From contig CP084615.1 of the NCBI GenBank assembly GCA_025917655.1, positions 496,001 through 560,000 on the forward strand: 64,000 nt of DNA. The letters run 5' to 3'. A program made the position numbers and the translations under genes. The notes beneath the pieces were generated by a model. The model saw only the letters and a list, made by a program, of their open reading frames with translations, was not told the origin of the DNA and ran no database searches. Shown one piece after another: positions 26,348 through 37,435 of the stretch. The DNA comes from Chlorella sorokiniana (lineage: Eukaryota; Chlorophyta; Trebouxiophyceae; Chlorellales; Chlorellaceae). The first letter of the stretch is position 1, and the number at the start of each line of letters is the position of its first letter.

Positions 26348-29003
26348 TCAGTGACCACAGGAGCCGAGGCGGTTGGGAGAAGAGAAGTAAAACACCTGCA
26401 CAAATGCTGGCATATAGTCATCTTTTGCAGTTGCCATGAGTTCCATCAGCCGCCTAAAAATAATTCTGGTTGCGCGCTGGTTAGAGTGTGGATGAGTCTG
26501 CAGTTGCCAGACATATTGTTCTGCCGCTGCTTCATCAAAGCCGATGCTTCTCAGAAGAGGTCCAAACTCTGCGCAGTCCTTCAGCCACTGCCCCTCTTCA
26601 GCCGCAGCCCGCCTACCACGCTGCCAGTGCGGCTGCGCCTGACAGCCTTTGTTGCACGGCTGCAGCAGAGCCTGCTGCATGAGCTGCGCGCGGTGCTGCA
26701 GCCGTGCTTGACTGCCCAGGCTGCTGATTGTGCGGCTTCTCCACAACGTTTGGACCAAAGCATCGGCGCTGCTTGGCAGGCTTGAGGTTCTCAAAAGGCT
26801 TGATGTCTTCGGCCACAGGTGCTGGTGAAGAAAAATAATCCTGCCTGTCTGGCAGCTGCCGCAGGAACGGCACTGCCAGCTGCTGCTGCAGCAGCAGTTG
26901 CTGACCTTGCCGCTGTTCTTGTGACGGCGGCGTGTGGATGTGCTGCTGTGGCTGCTGCTGTGCGTGCACCCGCTGCGCAGGCTGGTCGCTGTATAGCGGC
27001 TGCGCAGGCTGCTGCTGGTAGTGCTGCCGAGCTGGCAACAGCTTCCCAGCCTGCAGCTGCTGCTGCAGTTCCGGCGGTGAGGGCTGCCCCGCATGCTGCT
27101 GCCCAGCTGGCGCCACCTGTGCAGGCTGCCGCAGTGGCTGCTGTGCGTGTCGCAGCTGCGCAGGCTTCTGCACGAGTCGAGTCTGAGCTAGCCTTGGCTG
27201 AGCCGTCTGCGGCAGCTGTTGCGCAGTCACAGCTGCACGCGAGTCTATGGGCAGCAGCACGTGATGCTGCCCTGCCTGCTGTTGGAATGCTGGCAGGGGG
27301 AACTGTGCTGACTGCATTGACAGTAGCAGATTGTGATGCTGCAGCTGACAAGAAGCAGCCCACTCATGTCGGATCATCAGGTGGAGGCGGCGTGCCACAA
27401 ACCATGGGCTCTGGGAACAGCTTCGCCTGCAAAACGGATCCAAATCCTGAGGTGCTGGCTGTTGTTTTATTATGCAACCAGCCATGCACTTGCAGATTGT
27501 TCACCTCTGGCAGAGCTGAAATGGTGCCCAAAGGAGGTTGAACGCCATGCGCATCTTTGAACTGCTTCATCGCGTTCTTGAAGTAGTGATCGCCAACATT
27601 CTTGCTTCCACAGGCCAGGAACTTGCTCAGGCCCTGCGCAGCCAGGAGGCCGCTGAGCGGGGAAGATGCAGGAAAAGAGCAGCCACAGCGCTGCAGGCCT
27701 TTGCTCCGGCAACGAGCGGGAAAGCTCAAGCAGCAGCGGACACCAGATTGCGCACACTCGCTCACCGCTTTTCCCTTGCCCGTTGAGAGCTTCAGCTGCT
27801 TGATGTGGGGCTCACATGCAACCAGGAAACACACCGAACCGCACAGAACCGCGCCATCCTTCCAAGGTTCCGTGGCCATCACGCCTGCGGGGCAGGGCAT
27901 GGCCATGCCCAGGTGCTCCAGCCGCAGCAGGCGGTGGCTTGCATCCATGTCTTCATCACACAGGAAGTCGAGGACGCTGCACTTGCGCTGCTGAATCACT
28001 TTTGCTGTGCATGCTGCCAGGAACTGCTCAAGGTCCACGTCGGGGTGCCGATGGCCCACACAATCAAACAATGCTGCAAGCAGGGGTGGGTGGGCGGGTG
28101 GGTGTGGGGAGCGGGTGGGGGGTGGGGGCGGGGGGGGCCTGCCGCTTGTGCGGGTGCATGTATGAAGGGGGTTGGGGCCGGATGGCATGGGGAGCCCCGT
28201 AAGCAGTGGCACCAGGAAGCAGCAATGCCCCGTTGGAGCTGCGGCACTCGCTCACCTTCCACGCTGCCTCGGTCGACGACATGAACGACCCCGTACGGGC
28301 AAGATTCCAAAGGTGCAAAGGGCAGCCCTGCATGCCTGGCTGCATGACTTGCGGGCTGGGCGAGGCTGCGAAGCTCTCCAGGTGCAGAGCAGGCTGAAAA
28401 GCGGCCGCTGCAAGGCCGCCAAGCAGCCGAGCCTCACTTCCCAGGGCAGGTGCGCCAAAGGCACCTTGTGCATAAGGCAGCGCTGTGGCTGACGCCGGGA
28501 CATGCGCCCAGGCTGTGTTTGTGCCTGGCGTCTGCACCTCCAAAGTGCCAGCACCACTGCCAAACGCAGCGTCGGCGGCCTGCTGAACAGGAAGTGGGCG
28601 CAGCAGCCGCTCTCCAGCCTCGCCAGTAAGGCTTGAAACGCGTCGCTGCCGGAACGCAACAGCGCATCCGATCCAGCGGCTCCAAACACAAAGTTCCCGT
28701 CGGCTGCCTGCACGGTGGTGAGAGTTGTGAGAGCACGGCGTGCAGGAGATGGCAGAACGCGGGCACCTCTCACTTGGGCATGGGCTCTGCCAGAGTCCTG
28801 CGCATCCTCCGAAAAAGCCTGCACACATGTGCAGCATTCAATGCGGATTACCATGTCGAGCCACATGTTCCAGGTTCCAAGCTGATTAGGCCGCAAACTG
28901 AACCCACTCTTACCACGTGACCGGTTGAGGCTGCCGCTGGCTGGGCGCCGCACATGTCACCAGCCCGCACAGTGCTCTCGGATGCCCGTAACTTGGCGTC
29001 CAT
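26348..29003 (-). CDS. Gln-rich multi-exon protein of unknown function
   Basis: I do not recognise the family. The likely start is the ATG at 29003 (MDAKLRASESTVRAGDMCGA), with a GTAAGA donor after STGHV. Exons then give AFSEDAQDSGRAHAQ, ADGNFVFGAAGSDALLRSGS and a polar segment (SFMSSTEAAWKVSECRSS). Next are FDCVGHRHPDVDLEQFLAAC, KVIQQRKCSVLDFLCDED and SRLLRLEHLG-like residues, then KFLACGSKNVGDHYFKNAMK and PPLGTISALPEVNNLQ. About 250 residues of Gln/Pro/Ala repeats follow (26800-27350). The C-terminus is helical (WLKDCAEFGPLLRSIGFDEA, IIFRRLMELMATAKDDYM) and stops at 26348. A Gln-rich central stretch is typical of transcriptional co-regulators and RNA-granule proteins, but that is only a guess. 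Frame changes near 26770 and 28610 look like base losses. Internal exon limits are uncertain. Confidence 0.6.
28081..28138 (+). repeat. G-rich tract (C-rich pyrimidine tract of the minus-strand intron)
   Basis: More than eight runs of three to eight G separated by one to three bases. On the minus strand it is the pyrimidine tract immediately before the acceptor at about 28073. It has strong G-quadruplex potential on the + strand. Confidence 0.85.
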
Positions 29004-29831
29004 GTCCTCCTACGGTGTCAAATCAAACACAAATCAGATGGACAAGCGCTGGATACGCAACTTTGATGCTTACCAGCAGTGCTGGGTGCGTGTTTTTGAG
29101 TAGTGAACAACAGCAAGCAGCTGAAATTACCGTAATTGCCTACTCGGAACGCCACTACAGGCTTGAGAAGCACGCTTGGAGACTGGCCGGCACGACGCAA
29201 CCCTAATGGTCGGACTCAAGCCTGACCACGCAACAATATCTGAAAACTGGCAGTGGGTGCAGCGCATGAGCCATCTACGCCGATTAAACACAGAGGCGTG
29301 CGGCGGCGCTGAGCACGGCGCGCTGCCTGCCGTTCCTGCCAGCAGCACGGCAGCTGGAACATGTACATGTGCATGTGTAGATGTACAACAATGAGGAAGC
29401 CACTAACCATACTGACGTGACAACCAGTGGTTGCACACAGCGCCTCACAGCTACAAAGTGGCACGGTACCTTTGCCACTCTACTTCCTCAAGTGGTTCAG
29501 TGCGCTGTCGCCGCTTGGAGCAACAAACCTACTGCAGTATGACTGCTTGTATAAGACTGACTGTGATTTGATGCATGCATAGTAGTAACAATTGTCAGAT
29601 CTTCTAGACGAGCAGGAGACAGGGATGGAAGTCATGGAGGCATGATGGGGGCAGGCCCTGCTGCCGAGCACAGGCGGAGGGTGGCAATCCTGCCGCTCGC
29701 ATCGCGCATGCAGCAGGGTGTGAAAAGCGGTTCAAATGGACCAATGTAGTCAGGCACAAGTGATGTAGTAATATCAGGTGCGAGATGTATGTGACTGGTT
29801 AAAAAGGACCAAAGACTGGGTTGTGGCTGCA
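29004..29831. other. Intergenic region between two minus-strand genes
   Basis: About 830 bases, AT-richer than the genes. It would hold the promoter of the Gln-rich gene and the 3' end of SGNH copy 2. No other gene was seen. Confidence 0.5.
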
Positions 29832-31731
29832 CTAGTGTTGTTCCGGGGTGCATAACATGCCCAGTAGCAGCTCCCATCCCGCGTACCCCACAGGGTCGGA
29901 GCAGGTATCTGCTGGCGGCCTGAGCAGCTGGTCGTAGCGCAATGTGGGGTAGGTGGGGACGGGGCTGCCATCGCCGCCTGCCCAGCGTATGGGTCCGGTG
30001 CCATTGTAGGTAGTGGTGGAGGACAGCATGCACTGGTAGTGGAAATCAATGGGGGCCACCCCTAGTTCTGGCTTCAATGGCAGCCGCTGCGTGATGGCGT
30101 CCAGATCCATGAGCAGCAACGTTTTGCCGGTGCCGTTGCTGCTGCTGATGCGGCCCACTGCCCCCTCCTGCTGCCCGCCGCTGCCCCCGTCGCTGGCAAG
30201 CGTGTCTCGGGCCGCGACAGTCGGGTCTGCATCGCCGCCGCGTCCGCGCGCCACCATGGCCCGCAGCCGCTTGTTGCGCTGCGCCACCAGCTTGCGCCCC
30301 TCCGCGTGCTGCTTGCGGCGGATGCGGTCGGTGGGGCAGGTGAGCAGCGCCACCTGGCCCACCTGCTGCCGAACCTCCTCCACAAACTCCAGCCAGCCGC
30401 TGCAGCAGGGACAGAGGGTGCTTGACGACGACTCAGGCCAAGCCTCAGCACAAACTGCAACAACGATCAAGAGGGTCCTCATATGGCTTGCCTGCGGAAC
30501 ACTTGCGTCTGCTCCCACACGCACACCGACAGTAGCAGCAGCGCGCGCGGCGGCGCCAGGCACCGCCATCGAGGCCCTCCACAGCCAGGTAGCTGCGCAC
30601 GTGCGGCTGCTGCCAGGCCGCCTTGGCACCAATCACAAAATCAAGGGTCAGGCCCCTGCCAACCTCGCCGCTGCTGCCGCTGCCGCCGCCGCTGCTGTCC
30701 GCGTCGCTGCTCAAGGGGTCGTCTGCTGGGAAAGAGCGACGCATGAGCTCTGCCAGCCCATCAGCCATGATTGATTCATCCCAGTTGCCCTTTTCAAAGT
30801 TGGCCGGGGGCTGAACCAGAGTTCGTCAGACAACCACCTGCTGCCACCGCCGCCGTCGTTGCCATGACCACTGCCAGGGACATCCCAGGCCCGCAGGCGG
30901 TAGTGCGCGTGTGCGATGCCGCCGCCGTCAATCACGTGTTCCTGCTGGCGCAGCAGGCTGCACGGACGAGGGAGAGGAGCTAATGGCTGGTGGCTGTCTG
31001 AACGCCGCAACAAATGTTGTGCCAGGTTGTCAATGCCACCGACGCACAGACAGCCACCCCGCCCACATCCTCTCCATCCTGACAAGCGACACTGACTCCT
31101 CACCATGTATCAAACTTACCCAACGAGGCGGTTGTACACGTGCCGCACTGTGCTGTCTCCAGACACGACCACCCGGTCATAGCCTGCACCCCAGATGCGC
31201 TGCAGGGCCTCGGCAGCACCCATGGGCGGCCCCGAGCGGCATCGCTGGCCGGCTGGAACAGCAGGGGCGGGGTGCCGGGGGCCCAGGGGCCGCATCGCTG
31301 GCATTCACCCAGCGCCCTTGCAGCGTATCCGCAGCGGACAGTCGTATGCAGGCTTGTGGCTTGGCAATGCTGCAGCCTGGCGCCGCTTGCAGCAGCAAGT
31401 GCCGCGGGCTGACGCAGTGCAGGGCTTGCAGCTTTGCTATCGGGCAGTCACTGCAGGTGTAGCCCTCGCCGCCGCAGCAGGGCACCTTGCCAACTGCGCT
31501 GTCCAGCCTTGCCAGGCAGCCGCCGCCCAGGGCGTGCGTAGCAGCCCACTGGCCGCATCGCGCCTGCTGGCTGGCTGTTGCTGGCGTCAAGCTGCTGCCG
31601 CCCATGGTCTTGATGTGTGCTGAAAGGCCGCCCCCGCGCTAACAGCAGCAAGGCGGCAGCAACCGCCAGCACGAGCGCCGCAATTTCAAGCCCCCTGCGC
31701 CCCCACTGGAGGGCTCCGCACCAAAGGTCAT
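29832..31731 (-). CDS. SGNH/PC-esterase-like type II membrane protein, copy 2
   Basis: Paralog of the gene at 22403-24405 with the same plan: ATG at 31731 (MTFGAEPSSGG), one signal anchor (EIAALVLAVAAALLLLARG), a Cys-rich region (CCGGEGYTCSDC, LHCVSPRHLLLQAAPGC), LQGRWVNAS and VVVSGDSTVRHVYNRLVG. Exon 2 (about 30965-30495) has DGGGIAHAHYRLRAWD. Exon 3 (about 30404-29832) has WLEFVEEVRQQVGQVALL, LLLMDLDAITQ and DFHYQCMLSSTTTYNGTG, with stop TAG at 29832. Linkers and introns differ from copy 1, but some coding blocks are almost identical in DNA. One-base losses near 31247, 31290 and 31700 must be allowed for. The gene could be active, or decaying with those breaks real; the conserved anchor and motifs favour active. 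Confidence 0.72.
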
Positions 31732-32399
31732 TGTGTTTGGCCCAGTCTGCAAGTGTAAATGTAAAGATGGAAAGATGATGGAAGGAGAGGTCTGCGTCAG
31801 GGTTTTGGCGGGTGTGCCTGCTAATGCTGGGTGCCGACTGCGCATGTTCCACCCTACAAGCGCACGTACACAACCGCAGCGCCGATTTATCTGTCTAGCA
31901 GCACTATAAGACGCGGCTCCACCCTCAATAGTAGGGAGATTCACCTTCCGTCCTCAGATCAGCAAGCTCCCATCGCGGGCACTCAGATCAGCGGAAGGTC
32001 AGCAGAGCGCCGCCATTATCTTTCCGCGCTGTAGAAGCTGCCAGTCTCAAAGAGTGTGAGAAAAGTCAAGTTCTTGTGAAGTGAACGGTGCGGGAGAAGT
32101 ACCGGTGGTACTCAATGCCTTCAGCAGAGCGTCGCAACGAGGCTCTGCTAGCCGTGCACCAAGTGATTGTTTATGTTCAGATCAGCAAAGGCCATATCCA
32201 ACACTGCTTGCATCGTCCGGCAGACCAAACGGGAGTGCTGAACCCTCCGCTCTGCCTCACTGTTCCCATGGCGTGTTTTTCAGCGGTTATAACAAATTCG
32301 CGGAAACCCAGCCCATCAAGATGCCAGCAGCCACTGACAGAGGAAGACAGCCTCAGCAAGTGCACAAGATTCACCACAGCACGACAGCAGCACCGAGGC
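31732..32399. other. Intergenic region, SGNH copy 2 promoter / GMP synthase 3' end
   Basis: About 670 bases. No conserved frame was recognised. Transcription of both flanking genes is to the left, so the promoter of copy 2 and the 3' UTR of GMP synthase are here. Confidence 0.5.
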
Positions 32400-35300
32400 T
32401 CACTCCCATTCAATAGTGCCAGGCGGCTTGGACGTTACGTCATACACCACTCGGTTCACAGAACGTACTGCGAGATGGGTGGGTGTTGGCGGTGGGCAAG
32501 TGTGTTGGTGGGAAAGGGCCAGAGGCCGGGTTGTTGTAGGTTGTAGGTCCAACTGCGCACTGACGCCAGCACAGCAGTGCACCGATGCTGCCCACCAGGC
32601 TACCCTCACACATGCCCGCGGCTTGGCACACCGATCCCCAATAGTGCTCCGCATGCATCACACTGGGACTAGAAGCCTGAGGGTCTCACCCGTGTTGCAG
32701 ATCTTGGTTGAGGCATACCGCAGGAAGTCAGGCTGGAAAGGATACCAGTCGGCGGTCATGCTGCAGCAGTGCAGGCAGCGGTACAAAGGCAGGATGATGC
32801 GACCAGGCCAGCAGCAGGCCAGCAGCAAGCAGGCTGAGGAGGGGGCTAGGTACGGCGCGCTGGGCAGCCAGCAGCAGGGGGCGCAAGTGCGGCGCTGCGC
32901 ACCCGTCGCTGCTGGTGACTGCCCGCAGGGCCACCACGTGGGAGTGTGTGCGCTGGTCGCCCTGTACGCCTGCAGCGCAGGATGGGACGAGGCAGAGGAA
33001 GCGCTGCTGGGAGAGGCGCAGCACAGCAGGCTGCCGTCCCAAACTGGCCGCAGCAACACGCTGTACCTTGGCGCCGCACGCTGGCTGCCGAGGCCATCCT
33101 GGCTGCCACTTGCACAGCAGCTGCTGCAGCCGCACGCTGGCGCCTCACCTACTGATCGCACGGGCAGGAAGACGGCAAAGGCTTGCCAGATCTTGTCGTA
33201 GAGCCCCCACTCGCGGATGGCGTTGATGAACACCTCGTCCACCTCACGCAGCACGTCCAGCCGGTCGCCCTCTGCGGGACCGTGGGAAACCAAGGCAGTA
33301 CAGTCGGTACATGGCCAACGGTGGCAGAGAAAGCGGCGGGCGTGACGAGCAGAGGGACGGACTGGGGCTGAGGGGCGGCACGGCCACCGCTGCTCCAGCA
33401 GGCCACTACACAACGTCACCACACAACCCTTAGCAAGGGATCCCAGCAGGGCAGTCGCCGCAACAGACCGGCTGAGGCACAGCCTGAGGCGGCAGCGAGG
33501 CAGCAGCAGGGAGGGCGGGGCTGCAGCCTGCCCACCGGTGACGTCGCCGATGATGCGAACCGCCAGGCCGGGCCCGGGGAAGGGGTGCCGCTCGATGAAC
33601 TGCTCGGGCACGCCCAGAAGCCGCCCCAGGGCGCGCACCTCGTCCTGCGTCAGGTAGGACAGAAAACACGCGGTTCGAAGAACGCATTGCGAGCCGGAAG
33701 CTTGAGGCTGGGCCGAGCCGGCCAAGGCGGCGCCCACGCACGCCACAGCGAGCCAGGCCGCTGAGCTAGCCGGGCCTGTGCACCACCCTGTGTGCCTCCA
33801 TATCCGCTGGCCACACAGCTCCCCAGCCTGGCGGTCATCTAAGCCCAGGCCCCTGCGCCTCCCCTCTCGCGTGCCTTGAACAGCTCCCGCAGCGGCTCGA
33901 TCAGCTCAAACTGGAGGTCCTCGGGAGGCCGCCCACGTTGTGGTGGCTCTTGATGGTGTGGCTGTGCTTCTGGCCCTTGCCGGGGGCGGGCACGACTCGA
34001 TGACGTCAGGGTAGAGCGTGCCCTGGCAGGAGAACGGGGACGGGAAGGGGTGGGGTCAAAGGCTAGCAAGGGTCCGGCAGCAAAATCCAGCGAGGACGGC
34101 CTAGGAAAGCCGGATGGGGCCCGCAGGCCAGCAAGCTGCAGCGCAGCTATTGCAGCAGAAGTCCGCAGCTCGTGGGAGGGTAGCGCACCTGCACCAAGAA
34201 CCTGGGCTTGTGGCCCAGCTCCTTCTCCAGCTTGTGTGCGTACTCGCTGCGGCAGTTGGCGGGGCGCAGTTGAAGGCCAGGCTGGGTGGGAGGCGGAAGA
34301 GGTGCTGCAAGCCAACGCCCAAGGGTCCCCCAGCCTTTGCAGGCCAACGGATGGAGAGCCGCACCCCCAACATGCCATCCTCTCTTCCTGCCTGCCCATC
34401 CCGCTGCCCATCAACCCGTATGCAACTATTCAACCATAACAAAAGCCCCCGCCCCACCTGAACACATCGATGAATTCTGCGCCGATGGCTTTCCGCTTGG
34501 CCTCAGGGTCAGTCAGCCCACGCAGACGCCCCAGCATGCGCTCTGCGGGCGGAAGCAGGCGAGGGATGAAATATCAGCGGGCGCGGCCGGGGATTGCGGG
34601 CATGCTAGGAGTTGCTGTGCGCGCCATAGGGCAGCTGGGACGCGGGGTGTTGCTCCTGCGCAACCAGCGGCTTTGCCCCTTTCCATGCAGCCGGTCAGGC
34701 TCGCCGCTGCAAGCGCCTGCGCGCATCCATGTGCCCCTGCCCGCGTCAACCCGGTGCCCAGTCAGCCGCCGCCGTGTCGTCCCAGCTGCTCCAGGGGGTG
34801 TCCCAGCTGCCACAGCCGCGCCGTCCCAGCTGCTCCATGTTTATTTTATTGGGGCACGCGGCTGCCGCTCACCCGCGTCGTCCACCTTGGTGACGGGCAG
34901 GTGGAGGTGCTGATTGAAGGTGCCCATCACGCGCTCCGCCTCCTTGTACCGCAGCAGCCCGTTGTCCACAAACACGCAGTGCAGGCGGTCGCCCAGCACC
35001 TGCGCAGCGCGAAGGGGGCAGAAAGCACAGCCACGGAGCGGGAGTGAGAAAGGATGCAGCGGCGGGCGGCGCTAGCTGGCAGGCAGAAAGAGAGCAGTGG
35101 TTGAAACAGCTCGGCGTGCCCAGCACAGGCCAAGGTGTCTGCAGCAGCAGGTGTCGGGTCGGTGTGTGACGAGGCAGCACAGCTCTCACCTTGTGCACCA
35201 GGGTGGCCGCCACGGTGGAGTCCACGCCGCCCGACAGGGCGCAGATGACGTGGTCTGTGGGCCCCACCTGTGGTGGTTGGGTGTGGGGCAGCGACGGTGT

Positions 35301-37083
35301 GTTTTGAGGGTGCAAGCATGGGACAGGGAACCGCTCTCCCAACGCGACACAACTCCCCAGCAACAGTCGCGGCTGGGCAGTAAGCTGCCACACACACACG
35401 CTGGCCTTGAACGACAGAAGGAATGGCTGCCAACGCCGAGTGGGGCGGTGCAGCAGGCAGGACGTTGGAGCAGCGCGGCGCGCTGCCGCAGAGAGCGCTG
35501 CGGCGGTCGGCCACACCTGCCGCCGGATCTTCTCCATCTCCTCCTCCAACACATCCTCCATCTTCCAGTCCCCGCTCATGCCCGCCACGTCATACAGGAA
35601 CCGACGGATGGTCTCCGCGCCGCGCTCGCTGCAGACGGAAGTGGCGGCGGCAAGGGGGCCGGCAGCCTATTAGGTCAGGTGGCAAGTGCCTGGAGGAGAT
35701 GGATGAAAAGAATGGGGAAGTGCTGCGCGAATGCCAGCTGTACCAGAGATCTACTGCTGTGTGGGGTAGCGCACTGCCGTTGTATGCTGAGCGGCACAGT
35801 CGGGAGTGTGCACGCCATATTATACCCGGCGGCGGCCTGGGCACGCTGCCACTAGGCATCTTCAGGACGTGCTGGGCTGCGCTGTGGGCGCCCACGCCAC
35901 ACGGCTACCGCCCACCGTTGAGGGCACGGCCCAAGCGCTGAAAGGCAGGCGCCGCATCGGCCAGCCAACAATGCTGGCAGCCAGCCGATTGTGCTGCACA
36001 GGCCTCGCGCTGCGAGAACGTCCTGCTGCGCCTGCCTGCAGGTCCATTGCCTGCGCTGCCTTGATACACAGCGCACCGCACCGCCGCACCTGTGCACCAC
36101 CTCGGGATGGTACTGCAGGCCGAAGATGCGGCGCTGCGGGTTCTCCACCGCCACGATGGCGCCCTGCTCGCTGCGGGCGACCACCGAGAAGCCGTCGGGC
36201 AGCCGCACCGCCTCGTCGCCGTGGCTCATCCACACCAGCTGGCTGTCCTGCGTCTCCGTGGCAAACAGGGTGGACTCGCGCTCCACCCGCATCGGCATGC
36301 GCCCGTACTCGCCGCCGCCCTCCGCCGTCTTCACCTCGCCGCCCAGCGTGTGCACGATGAGCTGCGGGGGGGGGCAGGACGGAGAGGTGGCTATATACCA
36401 TGGGGGACAGGGGAATGCGGTGCCATTTGCTGGGTGCGGCTTGGCACGCCAAAACGGCAGCACGGGCAAAGCGGCAGCCAGCATCACGGCGCAGCGGCAA
36501 TGGCAGGATTGACGAGTGCGGATCAGGGAGCACCGTGGCTGGTCGAAACAAGGGATCCACACCTGCATGCCGTAACAGATGCCGAGCACCGGGATGGCGC
36601 TCTCCTGGCAGTAGTCAAAGAAGCCCTCGGGCACGCGGGGCGCGCCCTCCACATGAACGCTGTTGGGCCCGCCCGACAGGATGATGGTCTTGGGGTTGAC
36701 AGACTTGATGCGCTCCTGCGGAGGGGGAAGCAGGCAGGCGTGAGCAGGAAAGACGGAGCGGGCAGGCAGGAGGGGCCGCCAACCACCGTCGCCAACCAGC
36801 GGGCGGCGCATGGCCATGCATGTGAAGCGGGCGACCGCCATCGCCATCGGCACGAATGCAGGCGGAACTTCCGAGGATTTTGGACCAACTTGCTCACCAT
36901 AGTGACGTCGCCGGGCATGAGAACCGACAGAATTTTGTTCTCGCGCACCCGCCGTGCAATCAGCTGGGTGTATTGGCTTCCATAGTCCAATACAAGTACC
37001 ACAGAGTGCTTTTGGAAGATACTATTGCTGGGGGCCGCCTCCTCGCCATCGGTCTTGGCCCGCTTGGCCGCGGGGCCGCTCAT
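32400..37083 (-). CDS. guaA: GMP synthase (glutamine-hydrolysing)
   Basis: Converts XMP to GMP with ATP and glutamine, the last step of de novo guanine nucleotide synthesis. ATG at 37083 starts [15 protein letters not shown], then the class I amidotransferase domain: [40 protein letters not shown] (nucleophile Cys) and [11 protein letters not shown] (catalytic His). The ATP-pyrophosphatase domain has [18 protein letters not shown] (P-loop), [20 protein letters not shown] and [17 protein letters not shown]. The C-terminal dimerisation domain has [39 protein letters not shown] and [18 protein letters not shown] at the stop (32400). About fourteen exons. Base losses near 33930 and 33990 interrupt the segment between [10 protein letters not shown] and [20 protein letters not shown]. 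Its start is only 352 bases from the start of the M16 gene. Confidence 0.94.
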
Positions 37084-37435
37084 GGCGAAGCTGCCTGCTG
37101 CTTTCACACCCCTATAATCGGCCGAAGGCTGCTGCAATGCCTGGCTTCGCACCCTTGAGGCGCCGCCAAAAGCCTGAAAACTTGGGGGCCCAGGCTTGCA
37201 GAAGGAGCTTTGACAAGCAGCAGATGAGGAGACGCAGCGGCGCGCAGATAACGGTAGGGAAAGCATGCTACAGGGCAGCTGCAACGCCCAGGTTTGAAGC
37301 GGCGGCGCCGCAGCTGAGCTGGCGTGGCCATCGATGGCCATCATGTGCACAGGCACAAGAGCAAAGGACAAGTCTTTCGGCATGAACTAATATAACTGCG
37401 ATCAACCCATTCTCTGCAGTCCCCTTTCGAGCCAC
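37084..37435. promoter_or_regulatory. Divergent promoter region, GMP synthase / M16 protein
   Basis: 352 bases between opposite start codons. A TATA-like TAATATAA lies at about 37388-37395, about 40 bases before the M16 ATG, with CTCTGCAG shortly after, which might be a splice acceptor or part of the 5' UTR. CCCCTATAATC at 37108 is another AT-rich candidate. Confidence 0.5.

Noticed and set aside
29730-29760. GGTTCAAAT resembling a tRNA T-loop
   Set aside because: No matching acceptor stem, anticodon arm or D-loop could be folded around it.
22403-31731. Segmental duplication covering the whole interval between the SGNH copies
   Set aside because: The intronless and Gln-rich genes have no second copy here, and introns and flanks of the SGNH genes do not align; only the SGNH gene is duplicated.
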